Positions 18,667-28,461 of a stretch of DNA of 64,000 nucleotides are shown here, piece by piece. Both the position numbers and the translations under genes were made by a program. The stretch lies in NCBI RefSeq assembly GCF_000002515.2, contig NC_006039.1, positions 806,001 to 870,000 of the forward strand. Direction: 5' to 3'. Each line of letters opens with the position of its first letter. Position 1 is the stretch's first letter. The notes beneath the pieces are model-generated. The model was given only the letters and a program-made list of their open reading frames with translations, was not told the DNA's origin and did not search any database. This DNA comes from Kluyveromyces lactis. Taxonomy: Eukaryota; Ascomycota; Saccharomycetes; Saccharomycetales; Saccharomycetaceae.

Positions 18667-19980
18667 TTATTCGAACTGATTACTTGTAGCAGATTGAAGG
18701 GAATAAATGCTGCTTGTAGTATCGTCAACGATCTTTGTGGAGTAGTTGTCAGAAATATCTATGTATTCAGCAGAAGGGGAGTCTGTGACGGTCACTTCTT
18801 CAACCTCTTCGTCCGAAAATCCGAGCATATCAGTGATATTTAGAACTTTTGGATTAATGGCAGTCAATCCAGCATTCCTTATGGAAAAGTGTCTGCTCAT
18901 TAAGGAAGTTTCTGAGGTAGTAGATGGACTGTTGATATCTTTCGTAATTTCCTCTGAACAACTGTAAAAAGATTCATCACTTACACTAACTGGTGACTTA
19001 AACCCCAGAGCTAAGGAATCCAGATCTGAAAACTCCTCACCACCACTACTTTGATCCGACCCACCTGAAGTAACGTATTCTGGAGTGGAGATGTTGGCTT
19101 CCAAATTTTCAGTAGGACTTAACTCTGGTGTATTTGGTAGCTTCAGGCAATCAACATAGCCTGGGCTGCTCTTATTTATTATTATTGGTGACATATCAAC
19201 AGCTTTGTGCGTCCTATCCTTTTCCCTTGAGGCCTTGTGGTTCTGTAAAGATTCATGAATGGTATCAATAAAATCATCAATTCTCTTCTTAATTATGGGC
19301 GAATCTTCCGTACTTACATCTCTGTTAGTGTACAGATTCATAATTTCATCCAACAGCAAATCACTGTTGCTATTACGCTCACGATATTTTAAGAAAGGTC
19401 TGTTATCAAAATCCTCGGGGTTTGTAGAAGTTGCTGAACCAAGCACGGCAGATGGTGCGATTATTTCAGTGGTAACTGGCATCACAATATAACTATTCTC
19501 TTTGCGCACATTGATAATTGGTTCTTGAGATAATGGCGAAGAAGCCTTTCTTTTGAAATTTTGATACCTAATTGCTGTCTTTGGTAATAACCTGTCCCCA
19601 ATCTCATCTTTTTCCATTACCGAAGGCATCAGCCGTCTCATAGATCCTGAAGAGACTCCCGAGTTCTTTATAACCTTAGGGTCCATAGTCTTCGAATTCG
19701 TCGGGTTTACCTTTTGCTGTTCAATACCACGCAGCAACAGCTCTGGTACAGAACTCAATCGTTGTTTTAGCCTTAAAGTACCCCCAAACTTACGAGACAG
19801 TTTCATTCCGCCACTTTGCAAAGCACCGTACTTGTTGCTCTTTGTCTCGCTTTCTCTCAGGTTCAATTGTTCGAAGGCATCTGGAATATTTGACAGATCT
19901 TCCTCGGTAAGCAGCATGGAGCTTGGAGGAGCGAAATCGATCTCTGAAACGATTCGTTGCCCACTGAACCGGCGAACCAT
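18667..19980 (-). CDS. DSE3: DSE3-like daughter-cell-specific protein
   Basis: The preferred start is the ATG at 19980 (MVRRFSGQRIVSEIDF), giving 437 residues, like S. cerevisiae Dse3 (430). The open frame extends 42 codons further upstream to another ATG (20106), but that part is hydrophobic and unlike the family. The protein is hydrophilic, Ser/Thr/Pro-rich and probably disordered, with no catalytic motif. The assignment rests on the N-terminal block containing FAPPSSMLLTEEDL and on its position between RBL2 and GPN2 (YOR265W-YOR264W-YOR262W). In S. cerevisiae Dse3 localises to the bud neck and is an Ace2 target. Three CCCAGC motifs and a TATATATA box lie upstream. Its molecular function is unknown. 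Confidence 0.82.
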   Translation of the reverse strand: MVRRFSGQRIVSEIDFAPPSSMLLTEEDLSNIPDAFEQLNLRESETKSNKYGALQSGGMKLSRKFGGTLRLKQRLSSVPELLLRGIEQQKVNPTNSKTMDPKVIKNSGVSSGSMRRLMPSVMEKDEIGDRLLPKTAIRYQNFKRKASSPLSQEPIINVRKENSYIVMPVTTEIIAPSAVLGSATSTNPEDFDNRPFLKYRERNSNSDLLLDEIMNLYTNRDVSTEDSPIIKKRIDDFIDTIHESLQNHKASREKDRTHKAVDMSPIIINKSSPGYVDCLKLPNTPELSPTENLEANISTPEYVTSGGSDQSSGGEEFSDLDSLALGFKSPVSVSDESFYSCSEEITKDINSPSTTSETSLMSRHFSIRNAGLTAINPKVLNITDMLGFSDEEVEEVTVTDSPSAEYIDISDNYSTKIVDDTTSSIYSLQSATSNQFE

Positions 19981-20606
19981 GGCACTGATTATGAAAAGTT
20001 TTTTTTTGAAGCCTGCAAGTACGCCTTTGAGTAAATAACCTTTAACTATTGTTATTATAATTTCAGCTGAATGAAGGTGGTTGATACACAGACTAATGTT
20101 AAACAATAGAGAGTATAAGGGGAAAAGAAAGGCTAATAGGTAAGAAGAATTCTTTACCTCTATATATACATACTCTCACTAATAGCACACCTAACCTTCT
20201 CATCTGAGAAATAAGGATCATACCCATCCTTTACTCATTCTGGGAAACATGTCCCTTAGGCCAAAACAACAGCCCAGCGCAGGAAAAAAAAAATAGATCA
20301 GTATCCATGCAGGAATAACACTCCCCGCTTTAAATCACTACACCAACTGCATGCATCACCTAGCTCTCTTTCCGCTACTTAGTCTCTTCCATCTCATCGC
20401 ATCAAAGATTCGAGACACATTTTTGACCCAGCAAGTAAATACTGCATCTCTTTTAATGTGCTACCTTGTCTACAAAATCTTGAAAAAATAAGATTTCTAA
20501 AGATCCCCTACTATAGAGTAGTAAACCCAGCAAAAAAAACAGAAAAGTTCACGCAAAAGAAAGGTGGATGGTTCGGGTGTGGTAACGGAAGCAGGATATG
20601 CATCAG
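19981..20606. promoter_or_regulatory. DSE3 promoter with three CCCAGC (Ace2-like) motifs
   Basis: Three CCCAGC motifs occur at 20275-20280, 20427-20432 and 20526-20531. They resemble the CCAGC core of Ace2/Swi5 sites, and DSE genes are classic Ace2 targets in S. cerevisiae. A TATATATA box is at 20161-20168, 181 bp upstream of the ATG at 19980. A PAC-like CTCATCGC is at 20393-20400. The Ace2 link is inference from motif and gene identity. Confidence 0.4.
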
Positions 20607-21650
20607 TTACCTAACATAGTTGGTGCCTTGTTTTTCTTCCCATTCCCTGAGCGCCGATTCCCATTCGTCGTCTTCGTTGACGTCGATCTCTTTTGCTTGC
20701 ATTTCCCTTTCTTTGAGCTGCTGGTCACGTGCTTCCTTTTCTAGTTTATCATACGTCTCTTTATTTTCGATCCATCTATCATGAACGTCGTAGTTGACCA
20801 TGGCTGCGCCTTGTCTACTAGCTTCTGCCCATACTGTATCTCCTCCTATTTCGCTCGAACCAAATATGTATCCGTTCGCTTTATCTATAACACTTTGTAA
20901 ATTGATCATCGATTGTTTGTCATCAATGGCAAGGACCTCGAAAGAAACTAAATTGAAATCAGAGACCATTTCACCGATGGTTTCAGTGAGCCTTGAGTAT
21001 TTTCTCCCTAATACACCCGACCCTTCCTTCTCAATAAGTGGATTTAGATATTCCAATTCTTGGACCTCCGTGAAGTAATCCAATCTGAAAGGCAACTCTC
21101 CGTATCCCTTTAGCATATCGATCTTTGAGAAGACATTGATGTGTGGAAGATCCATCATTAGCATCGATCTTAGTGCAAGTAGAAGGATCGAAACGTACTG
21201 CGAGGGAGAAGTAATGTAAATACAATCGATCAAATTCACAACACATAGCCTGATATCCAAATCCTTCTCTAGTCGTTTGAAAATCTTGAACAACGCCGAA
21301 TTGTGTGTGAATAATTCGACTTGCCCGGGACAGTCAAAGACTAGGTATGCTTTCTCCTCTTGTACTAACGATTTGATCTGCAATATGAACAAATCGATCG
21401 ACTCATTTAAAGACTCTATCGCATACATTAACCCACCATTCGGACCCAAATGCTGTTCTGACATAATCTCTTCTAGCGTGATATAGTCTCTAATATCGAC
21501 CGAACACGGATACGGGAGCCGATGGTTGGCTGGATCCATATTTATCACTTGAACATGTCTTCCGATTGCATTGAAAAACTGGGAACAACCATGACAGTAC
21601 GTTGATTTACCAGACCCTGGAGGTCCAATCACAATTTGGCCAAATGGCAT
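20607..21650 (-). CDS. GPN2: GPN2, GPN-loop GTPase
   Basis: The 347-residue protein matches yeast Gpn2. GPN-loop GTPases assist cytoplasmic assembly and nuclear import of RNA polymerases II and III. The P-loop GPPGSGKST is at 9-17, the signature Gly-Pro-Asn loop at 69-71, and the G3-like DCPGQVE at 106-112. A Lys/Glu-rich C-terminal helix (about 285-340) is typical. The ATG at 21650 gives MPFGQIVIGPPG, in the expected register. It is divergent from RPN8, as in S. cerevisiae (YOR262W/YOR261C). Confidence 0.96.
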   Translation of the reverse strand: MPFGQIVIGPPGSGKSTYCHGCSQFFNAIGRHVQVINMDPANHRLPYPCSVDIRDYITLEEIMSEQHLGPNGGLMYAIESLNESIDLFILQIKSLVQEEKAYLVFDCPGQVELFTHNSALFKIFKRLEKDLDIRLCVVNLIDCIYITSPSQYVSILLLALRSMLMMDLPHINVFSKIDMLKGYGELPFRLDYFTEVQELEYLNPLIEKEGSGVLGRKYSRLTETIGEMVSDFNLVSFEVLAIDDKQSMINLQSVIDKANGYIFGSSEIGGDTVWAEASRQGAAMVNYDVHDRWIENKETYDKLEKEARDQQLKEREMQAKEIDVNEDDEWESALREWEEKQGTNYVR

Positions 21651-22108
21651 CTTTATATTTATTTTCTAGAGTATACCCAAGGTCTTCGTACAAACCGTAA
21701 GCCGTCTTGTCTCCTCCCTAACCGTATAAACATGTCCTTTCATCTCATCTCATTGCACAGAATCTTTTTAATATTAAGCATTGAATTATGTTCGCTTCGC
21801 AGTTCCTAATATTTCGAGATTTGAAAATAAAAAAAATGAAATAGCATTAAGAACATTAGTGGCAAATATTAATTTGACAAAAATACCTGAAATAATGGGG
21901 CACTTGAAGATCTATACACTCCTGAAAGCGAAACTGTGATAATACTTTGAGATTGTACTAATTGAATTACCGTGACCAATCTAGCGTTTTGGGGTTTACT
22001 TATAAAAGAGAGTCAAAAAAAGTGCTTAGTCAATCTGCATTTCTGATAAGCTAAGAGAATAGAAATCAAACTATAAATTGGAAACAGCTTGGCAACAACC
22101 AATTGATA
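21651..22108. other. GPN2-RPN8 divergent promoter (458 bp)
   Basis: This shared upstream region contains the PACE-like element at 21858-21866 and A-rich tracts around 21825-21840. No gene was seen. Confidence 0.55.
21858..21866 (+). promoter_or_regulatory. PACE-like element upstream of RPN8
   Basis: AGTGGCAAA differs from the PACE consensus GGTGGCAAA only in the first base, a tolerated Rpn4 variant. It lies 243 bp upstream of the RPN8 ATG on the coding strand, in the promoter shared with GPN2. Confidence 0.6.
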
Positions 22109-23110
22109 ATGTCTGTACCTTACGAACAAGTTTCAGTTGCACCATTGGTGTTACTTTCCGTATTAGACCATCATCAGCGTACAAATACTCCGGAGAACAA
22201 GAGATGTTTAGGTGTCATTCTAGGTGATAGTTCCACGGCAACCGTGAGGATAACTAATTCGTTTGCGTTGCCGTTCGAAGAAGACGAGAAGAATCCAGAC
22301 GTTTGGTTCCTAGATCACAACTACATCGAGACCATGAACGAGATGTGTAAAAAGATCAATGCGAAAGAGAAGCTAATTGGTTGGTATCACAGTGGTGGGA
22401 AATTAAGGGCTTCTGATTTAAAGATTAACGAGTTGTTCAAGAAGTACAGTACCAACAATAATCCCGTGTTGTTGATACTCGATGTGAAACAAGAGGATAT
22501 CGGACTACCAACGAACGCATATGTGGCTGTGGAACAGATCAAGGATGATGGTACTTCGACTGAGCGGACCTTTATACATATCCCAAGCACTGTGGAAGCA
22601 GACGAGGCGGAAGAAATTGGTGTTGAACATCTACTCAAAGATGTCCGTGATCAAGCTGCAGCTGGTTTATCTATAAAGCTAACTAATCAATTAAATTCTC
22701 TTAGGGGCTTGCAAAGAAAATTGAAAGACATAGTAGCATACTTGGAAAAAGTGGCAAACAACGAGTTACCTGTGAACCACATAATTTTAGGAAAATTGCA
22801 AGACATTTTCAATCTTCTTCCAAACCTCGGAACCCCAGATAAAGATGAAATGATCGGCTCAAGTCATGTCTTAGACAATGTTACCAACAATTTGGAAAAA
22901 GCCCTCACAGTTAAAACCAATGACGAACTAATGATCATTTACATAAGTAATCTGGTCAGAGCCATAGTTGCATTTGATAACTTGATTGAGAACAAAATTC
23001 AAAATAAGAAACTTCTTGAAAAGCATTCGAAAGTTGAAGTAGAACAAAAGGAGGATGCCACTAATGACGGCATCCCTGCTGAGTCGAATTCGGTACCTAC
23101 TAAGAACTGA
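22109..23110 (+). CDS. RPN8: RPN8, 26S proteasome lid MPN subunit
   Basis: From the ATG at 22109 ([14 protein letters not shown]) the protein has 333 residues, like yeast Rpn8 (338). It is a 19S lid subunit that dimerises with the deubiquitinase Rpn11. The MPN domain spans about 7-140. The segment [13 protein letters not shown] (91-103) occupies the place of the JAMM metal motif but lacks the second metal-binding His and the Pro of HxHP. This makes it a non-catalytic MPN subunit, as known for Rpn8. A charged C-terminal helical tail follows. It is divergent from GPN2 with a PACE-like site in the shared promoter. Confidence 0.96.
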   Translation: MSVPYEQVSVAPLVLLSVLDHHQRTNTPENKRCLGVILGDSSTATVRITNSFALPFEEDEKNPDVWFLDHNYIETMNEMCKKINAKEKLIGWYHSGGKLRASDLKINELFKKYSTNNNPVLLILDVKQEDIGLPTNAYVAVEQIKDDGTSTERTFIHIPSTVEADEAEEIGVEHLLKDVRDQAAAGLSIKLTNQLNSLRGLQRKLKDIVAYLEKVANNELPVNHIILGKLQDIFNLLPNLGTPDKDEMIGSSHVLDNVTNNLEKALTVKTNDELMIIYISNLVRAIVAFDNLIENKIQNKKLLEKHSKVEVEQKEDATNDGIPAESNSVPTKN

Positions 23111-23525
23111 TGCAACTCTTTTAATAAACCGAAACGAAAATAATCAAATATAGTATTTTCTGTATACTAAGTTACAACTACGCCATATTTCCTAAAAATT
23201 TAATGAGAATTTAAATGAAGCAGTATGTATGTCTATATCTAAGATCAGCACCATTGGCATCGATATGGAACTGATCAATGAATTAAATGGATCTCCGGTA
23301 CCGGTTCGTTAGTTCTCGTCAACCTCTTCAGATTGATTCCTTCTAATATATCAAATTCGCATCTCTTCATATAAGAAAATTTTATGAAGATTAAAGATCG
23401 AGGAAATTGTTCATTGCGCACAATTTTGAAGGTAAAAACCATTCTGAGACAACAGTGTATTTACCAGACCGAGGCCCAGTTAACCAAGATAATATATTCC
23501 ATCAACTGCTAGTTGAAGATTGAGT
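23111..23525. other. RPN8-COX10 spacer (415 bp)
   Basis: This tandem spacer contains the RPN8 3' flank and the COX10 promoter. A GGTACCGGTTCGTTAG stretch near 23296 is not part of a tRNA. No gene was seen. Confidence 0.4.
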
Positions 23526-24884
23526 ATGTCACTGGTAATCCAGCCTCTACTTATGAGGGCATTGAACCCCAACTTATCCAGTATTTTAATATCGGGGCGT
23601 GGGTTTAGTTTGATTCAGCACAGACGGTTCGCGTTTAGAGCTGGATCTGGAAACAATAACTCCGAGCAAAACCAGGTTCACATCAATACGGCCCCAATAG
23701 AGTTTACTGCGAATCTTTTGGCAGGTAAAAACGAAACTGAAGCTGAAACTGAAGGCCTCAAAGGAACTGCTCTAAAAGCATTGAGATGCAATGACACAAC
23801 CTCAGATTCAGAACCGCAGCATAATATGGAGAACCTACCGTTCAAAGTTAAACTCGTGGATAAAGGACAAAGGAAGCAGATAAAGGAATCCAAGGCCAGA
23901 GTAGAGCCTCGCCCCGAGGTCTCTTTGAAGAAAACATATATCGAGCCTTATCTACAGTTGTCGAAACCTAGACTTACAGTTTTAGTGATGTTGAGCGCAA
24001 TATGTTCGTACGCACTATCACCATATCCAGCTACAGTCTTGCAACTATTATCATTGACTGTGGGTACCACCTTGTGTTCAGCATCTGCCAATGCCATAAA
24101 TATGGGCCGTGAGCCTGATTTCGATCGTCAAATGATTAGAACGCAGGCCAGACCTGTTGTTAGAGGAATAGTATCACCAAATCAAGCATTCAAATTTGCT
24201 ACTGCGGCAGGTACCCTCGGTACATCTATTTTATGGTTAGGTGTTAATCCAACGGTGGCCTTCCTTGGTTTTTCCAACATCGCTTTATATGCATGGTTAT
24301 ACACTTCATTAAAAAGGAAACACATAATTAACACATGGGTTGGAGCACTTGTCGGTGCAATTCCTCCTCTAATGGGGTGGGCTGCATCTTCTCCATTATC
24401 CCATCCTGGTGCATGGTGTCTTGCTGGGTTGTTATACGCATGGCAATTCCCACATTTCAATACGTTAAGTCACAACATCAGGAATGAGTACAAGAACGCG
24501 GGATACGTCATGACTGCATGGAAGAATCCAAAGCTTAATGCTCGTGTAGCTCTGCGATACTCACTTCTGATGTTCCCATTATGTTTTGGTCTTTCATACT
24601 TCAATGTCACCGACTGGTATTATCAATTGGATTCAGCATTTGTTAATGCTTGGATGTCACTATGGGCATTCAAGTTTTATTTCCAGCAAAAGCGTAATTA
24701 CTCCAAGGAGATATACAATAACAAGACAGAATTCAACAAAGGGTTGGCAATGGCCAACGTTTATGCGAGGAGAACATTCTGGGTCAGTGTACTACATTTG
24801 CCGGCAGTATTGATTTTAGCAATTTTGCATAAAAAGGACCGTTGGGACTGGCTCTTTGAAGATAAGAAACAACTCTCAGCATAA
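23526..24884 (+). CDS. COX10: COX10, heme A: farnesyltransferase (mitochondrial)
   Basis: From the ATG at 23526 the protein has 452 residues. Cox10 attaches a farnesyl group to protoheme to make heme O, the first step to heme A for cytochrome c oxidase, in the mitochondrial inner membrane. The first ~130 residues are hydrophilic and begin with an Arg-containing, Leu/Ser-rich presequence-like segment. The UbiA-type prenyltransferase domain follows with about seven membrane segments. The Asn/Asp-rich active-site region NAINMGREPDFDRQMIRT is at about 189-206. It is the first of the chromosome XVI-type genes (YPL172C) interleaved among chromosome XV orthologues. It is convergent with GCD1. Confidence 0.95.
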   Translation: MSLVIQPLLMRALNPNLSSILISGRGFSLIQHRRFAFRAGSGNNNSEQNQVHINTAPIEFTANLLAGKNETEAETEGLKGTALKALRCNDTTSDSEPQHNMENLPFKVKLVDKGQRKQIKESKARVEPRPEVSLKKTYIEPYLQLSKPRLTVLVMLSAICSYALSPYPATVLQLLSLTVGTTLCSASANAINMGREPDFDRQMIRTQARPVVRGIVSPNQAFKFATAAGTLGTSILWLGVNPTVAFLGFSNIALYAWLYTSLKRKHIINTWVGALVGAIPPLMGWAASSPLSHPGAWCLAGLLYAWQFPHFNTLSHNIRNEYKNAGYVMTAWKNPKLNARVALRYSLLMFPLCFGLSYFNVTDWYYQLDSAFVNAWMSLWAFKFYFQQKRNYSKEIYNNKTEFNKGLAMANVYARRTFWVSVLHLPAVLILAILHKKDRWDWLFEDKKQLSA

Positions 24885-25136
24885 TTTCACACATTCATTC
24901 AACATCAGGAAAATCTTACTTGTGAATAGTAATTTATTATTATGTATTTAATTCAGAACGAAAATCATCAATTATTTTGTAAACATAAACTGTAAATATT
25001 CAGAAATCCGTTCAAGAAGTTTACACAAGCTCAGAAGATTAGTTATCAGATTTCTATAATTATTAAGGTACACATGGTACGGCTATTTGATCATGATATA
25101 TGCAAAAATACTCTATTTATAATAATTTACCGAAGT

Positions 25137-26621
25137 TCAACGGTCGAAGAGTCCATCATCAACATAATCCTCATCGTCATAATATTCATCAGTGTAATCA
25201 GACTCGGATCCAGATGAATCTGAATCCAGTAAAGAGGATGCGTAATCTTCGTCATCTATGTAAATACTTGTCAAAGTTTCACCCTTGAGAGTGGATTTTT
25301 CATTGACAATATAAGAGCCCTCAACATAACAATTTGTAAGCTTTGATTTCTTGCCGATTTTTGCATTTCTACCGATGATGACATTTTCTAGCTGGGTTTC
25401 ATCATCAATTTCAACATTATCAAGCACAACACACCCAACGATACGGCATCGCTTTCCTACTTTACAATTGTCACCGAGGACCGAACGTTTAATATTGGTT
25501 TTCTCCAAAATTGCACAATTGTTACCAACCATAGAATCTGCACCGATAGCAGAAGAACCATCAGTAGTGCGTTGTTGAATCGCCGTTTGTTTAATCTTCA
25601 AAACGTACCTATTGGATTCCATGTATGCACTCAAACTGTTTGATCTGATAAATAATCCGATTTCAGGTAACACGAAGATACCTATAGTTTCTCTGGGTTT
25701 CACATGCTGCCACGAACGCCTAGACAAATCCCTGAATAGCTTGCCTAGCGATTTATTACAGTTTATTGGATCTTTGATTAATTTCTTCTTTCCCTTCAAG
25801 AAAGACGTGTTCTGGAATGATGTGGCCAAAGAATCAACGGCTTCCGAATCAGAGTCTAATTCTCCAGCACCTTTCTCGGTTTCATCCTTCAATAGGTTTA
25901 CTAACTCATGAGAGCAAAAGTAAATGAAGGAGTTCAGTAATTTTGTGGATACAGAGGAGTTCGGATATCTCCAAAGCATTTGGGATCTGATTTGTAAATA
26001 TTTCGTTTTGTCCACATCGTCTTTGGAATAAACGTCTAGAAGAACGGGCTTACTAACAGACTCCAAATTCTCGGAGTATACAGTCAGGAATTGCTTTAAA
26101 TGCTTCTTATCGATATTCTCAAACCCATTGTGATAATATACTGCCATAGCTAGATTCTCCGGATCTTTATTCAAATACTGATCTAAAAACACCTGTGGTG
26201 GAATGTCTGTGATGAAATCACAAGGTAACAACACGAAATCTCCAGTTATCTTATCTAGCAATTCATTCTTCAGACATTCTCCTGTATTCTCACATTTTGA
26301 GGGTATAATATTAATAGGAGATGGTTTTTTCAAATAGTGAGCATGGTTCGATCCAACGCTTTGGGATAACAGTCCAAAATAATGCCCTCTCACTTCACGG
26401 TATTTTTTCAAACTTTCCTCTAATTCGTCAGCATCGGATGCGTCAATAACTAGATTGACCTCTTTAAATTGGGCTTGCTCACACCAATCTAGTACGAACT
26501 CAATCATGGAGCGGTTTGCAACCGGCAATAGAGCTTTGGGAACACCAGTGTCTCCACGAACATTGGAAAACGGTGTTAGCTTCGCACCACGTCCACAGAA
26601 TATAAAAGCTTGAAAATCCAT
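25137..26621 (-). CDS. GCD1: GCD1, eIF2B gamma subunit
   Basis: This is a 494-residue orthologue of Gcd1 (578 residues in S. cerevisiae), part of the eIF2B guanine-nucleotide exchange factor that recycles eIF2-GTP. The N-terminal nucleotidyltransferase-like domain begins at MDFQAFIFCGRGAKLTPF and continues with GVPKALLPVANRSMIEFVLDW. A left-handed beta-helix of hexapeptide repeats fills about 350-440 (for example GDNCKVGKRCRIVGCVVLD). The acidic C-terminus (Asp/Glu/Tyr-rich, about 455-494) is short. The protein is shorter than the S. cerevisiae one with no break visible. It is divergent from RPT4, as in YOR260W/YOR259C. Confidence 0.94.
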   Translation of the reverse strand: MDFQAFIFCGRGAKLTPFSNVRGDTGVPKALLPVANRSMIEFVLDWCEQAQFKEVNLVIDASDADELEESLKKYREVRGHYFGLLSQSVGSNHAHYLKKPSPINIIPSKCENTGECLKNELLDKITGDFVLLPCDFITDIPPQVFLDQYLNKDPENLAMAVYYHNGFENIDKKHLKQFLTVYSENLESVSKPVLLDVYSKDDVDKTKYLQIRSQMLWRYPNSSVSTKLLNSFIYFCSHELVNLLKDETEKGAGELDSDSEAVDSLATSFQNTSFLKGKKKLIKDPINCNKSLGKLFRDLSRRSWQHVKPRETIGIFVLPEIGLFIRSNSLSAYMESNRYVLKIKQTAIQQRTTDGSSAIGADSMVGNNCAILEKTNIKRSVLGDNCKVGKRCRIVGCVVLDNVEIDDETQLENVIIGRNAKIGKKSKLTNCYVEGSYIVNEKSTLKGETLTSIYIDDEDYASSLLDSDSSGSESDYTDEYYDDEDYVDDGLFDR

Positions 26622-27060
26622 TGTTCTGTACTATTCTGGGAATATTAAACTGTCTTATCTGGAGATCAACGCATCAATAAAACGTAGAACCCACTATATA
26701 TCTTCAAACTGTACCGTGGCAGGTCATCATCCTACGTGATGCTTAGGTTAGTCAATACTCCATCTTATATTGAAAAGCTTTATTCCTGAAAATTTCAAAA
26801 TCGTGCGTAATGATCTCCCTTTCTATTTAGTAGATTCCGAATGCTTTTGCCACCATTCAATCTAGTAACCCATAGTCCAAATGAAGAGAATAGGTAAGAA
26901 AGGCCAAATCCAACCAATTGAGTTGAGTCAATCCATTATAACAGTACTAGTCCAACCAGGAAGGAATACTGACAGAATAAAGGTACGGGATTTTTCTCCT
27001 TTCATATTGAGAAGCAGGAATAGGAAGATTAAGCTAGTCTGATCAGAATAAATACTAAAG
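26622..27060. other. GCD1-RPT4 divergent promoter (439 bp)
   Basis: This shared promoter carries the PACE element at 26846-26854. Nothing else was recognised. Confidence 0.55.
26846..26854 (-). promoter_or_regulatory. PACE element upstream of RPT4
   Basis: The minus strand reads GGTGGCAAA, the exact Rpn4 consensus, 207 bp upstream of the RPT4 ATG. It lies nearly midway between GCD1 and RPT4, so it might affect both genes. RPT4 is the expected target. Confidence 0.75.
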
Positions 27061-28365
27061 ATGTCTCAAGAACAGGATCCTTTACTAGCAGCAATGGAAG
27101 AAAACGATGGTGATGACACTAACGGAGCTGGTACCAACTCTAATTCGGGAGAAAATAACGCTGCCGCACCTGAAACGGTGGAGCCTGTGGATCCAGAACA
27201 GGCTGCAAAGGAAAAAGCGATGTTACATTTTAAGAAAAGACTTATGGAACACAGACGATACGACGATATGTTGAAGCAACGCAGAGAAACCATACGGGTA
27301 CTAGAAGCAGAATATGAGAGAACAGAACAGGATATCAAGGCGTTACAGTCGATTGGCCAACTCATTGGGGAAGTTATGAAGGAACTTTCCGAGGAAAAAT
27401 ACATTGTAAAAGCGTCATCAGGTCCTCGTTATATTGTGGGTGTGAGGAACTCCGTTGATCGTTCCAAGCTAAAGAAGGGTGTCAGAGTCACACTTGATAT
27501 TACTACATTAACTATTATGAGAATTTTACCTAGAGAAACTGACCCATTAGTTTATAATATGACCACTTTTGAACAAGGTGAAATCTCTTTTGATGGTATC
27601 GGTGGTCTTACGGAACAGATCAGAGAATTGAGAGAAGTCATTGAGCTTCCACTAAAGAACCCAGAAATTTTCGAGAGAGTGGGAATCAAACCACCTAAGG
27701 GTGTGTTACTATATGGTCCTCCTGGTACTGGTAAGACTTTATTGGCTAAGGCAGTTGCTGCAACTATCGGTGCCAACTTTATCTTCTCCCCAGCATCCGG
27801 TATTGTAGATAAATACATCGGTGAATCAGCACGTATCATTAGAGAAATGTTTGCATACGCCAAAGAACATGAACCTTGTATCATCTTTATGGACGAAATA
27901 GATGCTATCGGTGGACGTAGATTTAGCGAAGGTACCTCAGCAGATCGTGAAATTCAACGTACATTGATGGAACTATTAACTCAGATGGATGGTTTCGACA
28001 ACTTAGGACAAACGAAAGTTATTATGGCTACGAATAGACCTGACACTTTAGATCCTGCTTTACTAAGACCTGGTAGATTGGACAGAAAAATCGAAATCAG
28101 TTTACCAAATGAGGCAGGAAGATTAGAAATCTTCAAGATTCATACATCCAATGTAAAAAAAGCTGGAGAATTTGACTTTGAAGCTGCAGTCAAGATGAGT
28201 GATGGATTTAACGGTGCGGATATCCGTAACTGTATAACTGAAGCAGGGTTCTTCGCTATCAGGGACGACCGCGATTATATAAACCAGGAAGATCTAATGA
28301 AAGCCGTGAGAAAGGTTGCCGAAGTCAAGAAGCTCGAAGGCAAGCTTGAATATCAAAAGTTGTAA
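27061..28365 (+). CDS. RPT4: RPT4, 26S proteasome AAA-ATPase subunit
   Basis: The 434-residue protein matches Rpt4 (437). It is one of six AAA ATPases in the 19S base that unfold substrates and open the 20S gate. An N-terminal coiled coil lies at about 50-95, followed by an OB-fold. Walker A GPPGTGKT is at 219-226, Walker B IIFMDEID ends at 281, and the second region of homology ([17 protein letters not shown]) starts at 323 with its arginine fingers. The acidic, Asn-rich N-terminal 45 residues are variable in the family. The C-terminus lacks the HbYX motif, as expected for Rpt4. Divergent from GCD1, with PACE control. Confidence 0.97.
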   Translation: MSQEQDPLLAAMEENDGDDTNGAGTNSNSGENNAAAPETVEPVDPEQAAKEKAMLHFKKRLMEHRRYDDMLKQRRETIRVLEAEYERTEQDIKALQSIGQLIGEVMKELSEEKYIVKASSGPRYIVGVRNSVDRSKLKKGVRVTLDITTLTIMRILPRETDPLVYNMTTFEQGEISFDGIGGLTEQIRELREVIELPLKNPEIFERVGIKPPKGVLLYGPPGTGKTLLAKAVAATIGANFIFSPASGIVDKYIGESARIIREMFAYAKEHEPCIIFMDEIDAIGGRRFSEGTSADREIQRTLMELLTQMDGFDNLGQTKVIMATNRPDTLDPALLRPGRLDRKIEISLPNEAGRLEIFKIHTSNVKKAGEFDFEAAVKMSDGFNGADIRNCITEAGFFAIRDDRDYINQEDLMKAVRKVAEVKKLEGKLEYQKL

Positions 28366-28461
28366 TGAATATACACACTTGTTTAGGCATCTCAAGTAGA
28401 TTCATAATTTTAAGATTAAAAACCAACCACTATAGTATAAGCGCTAAAATTGTTGCCGTAA

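Noticed and set aside
19981-20106. Upstream ATG extending DSE3 by 42 codons
   Set aside because: The extension is hydrophobic and not like the conserved Dse3 N-terminus; the ATG at 19980 aligns with the family start.
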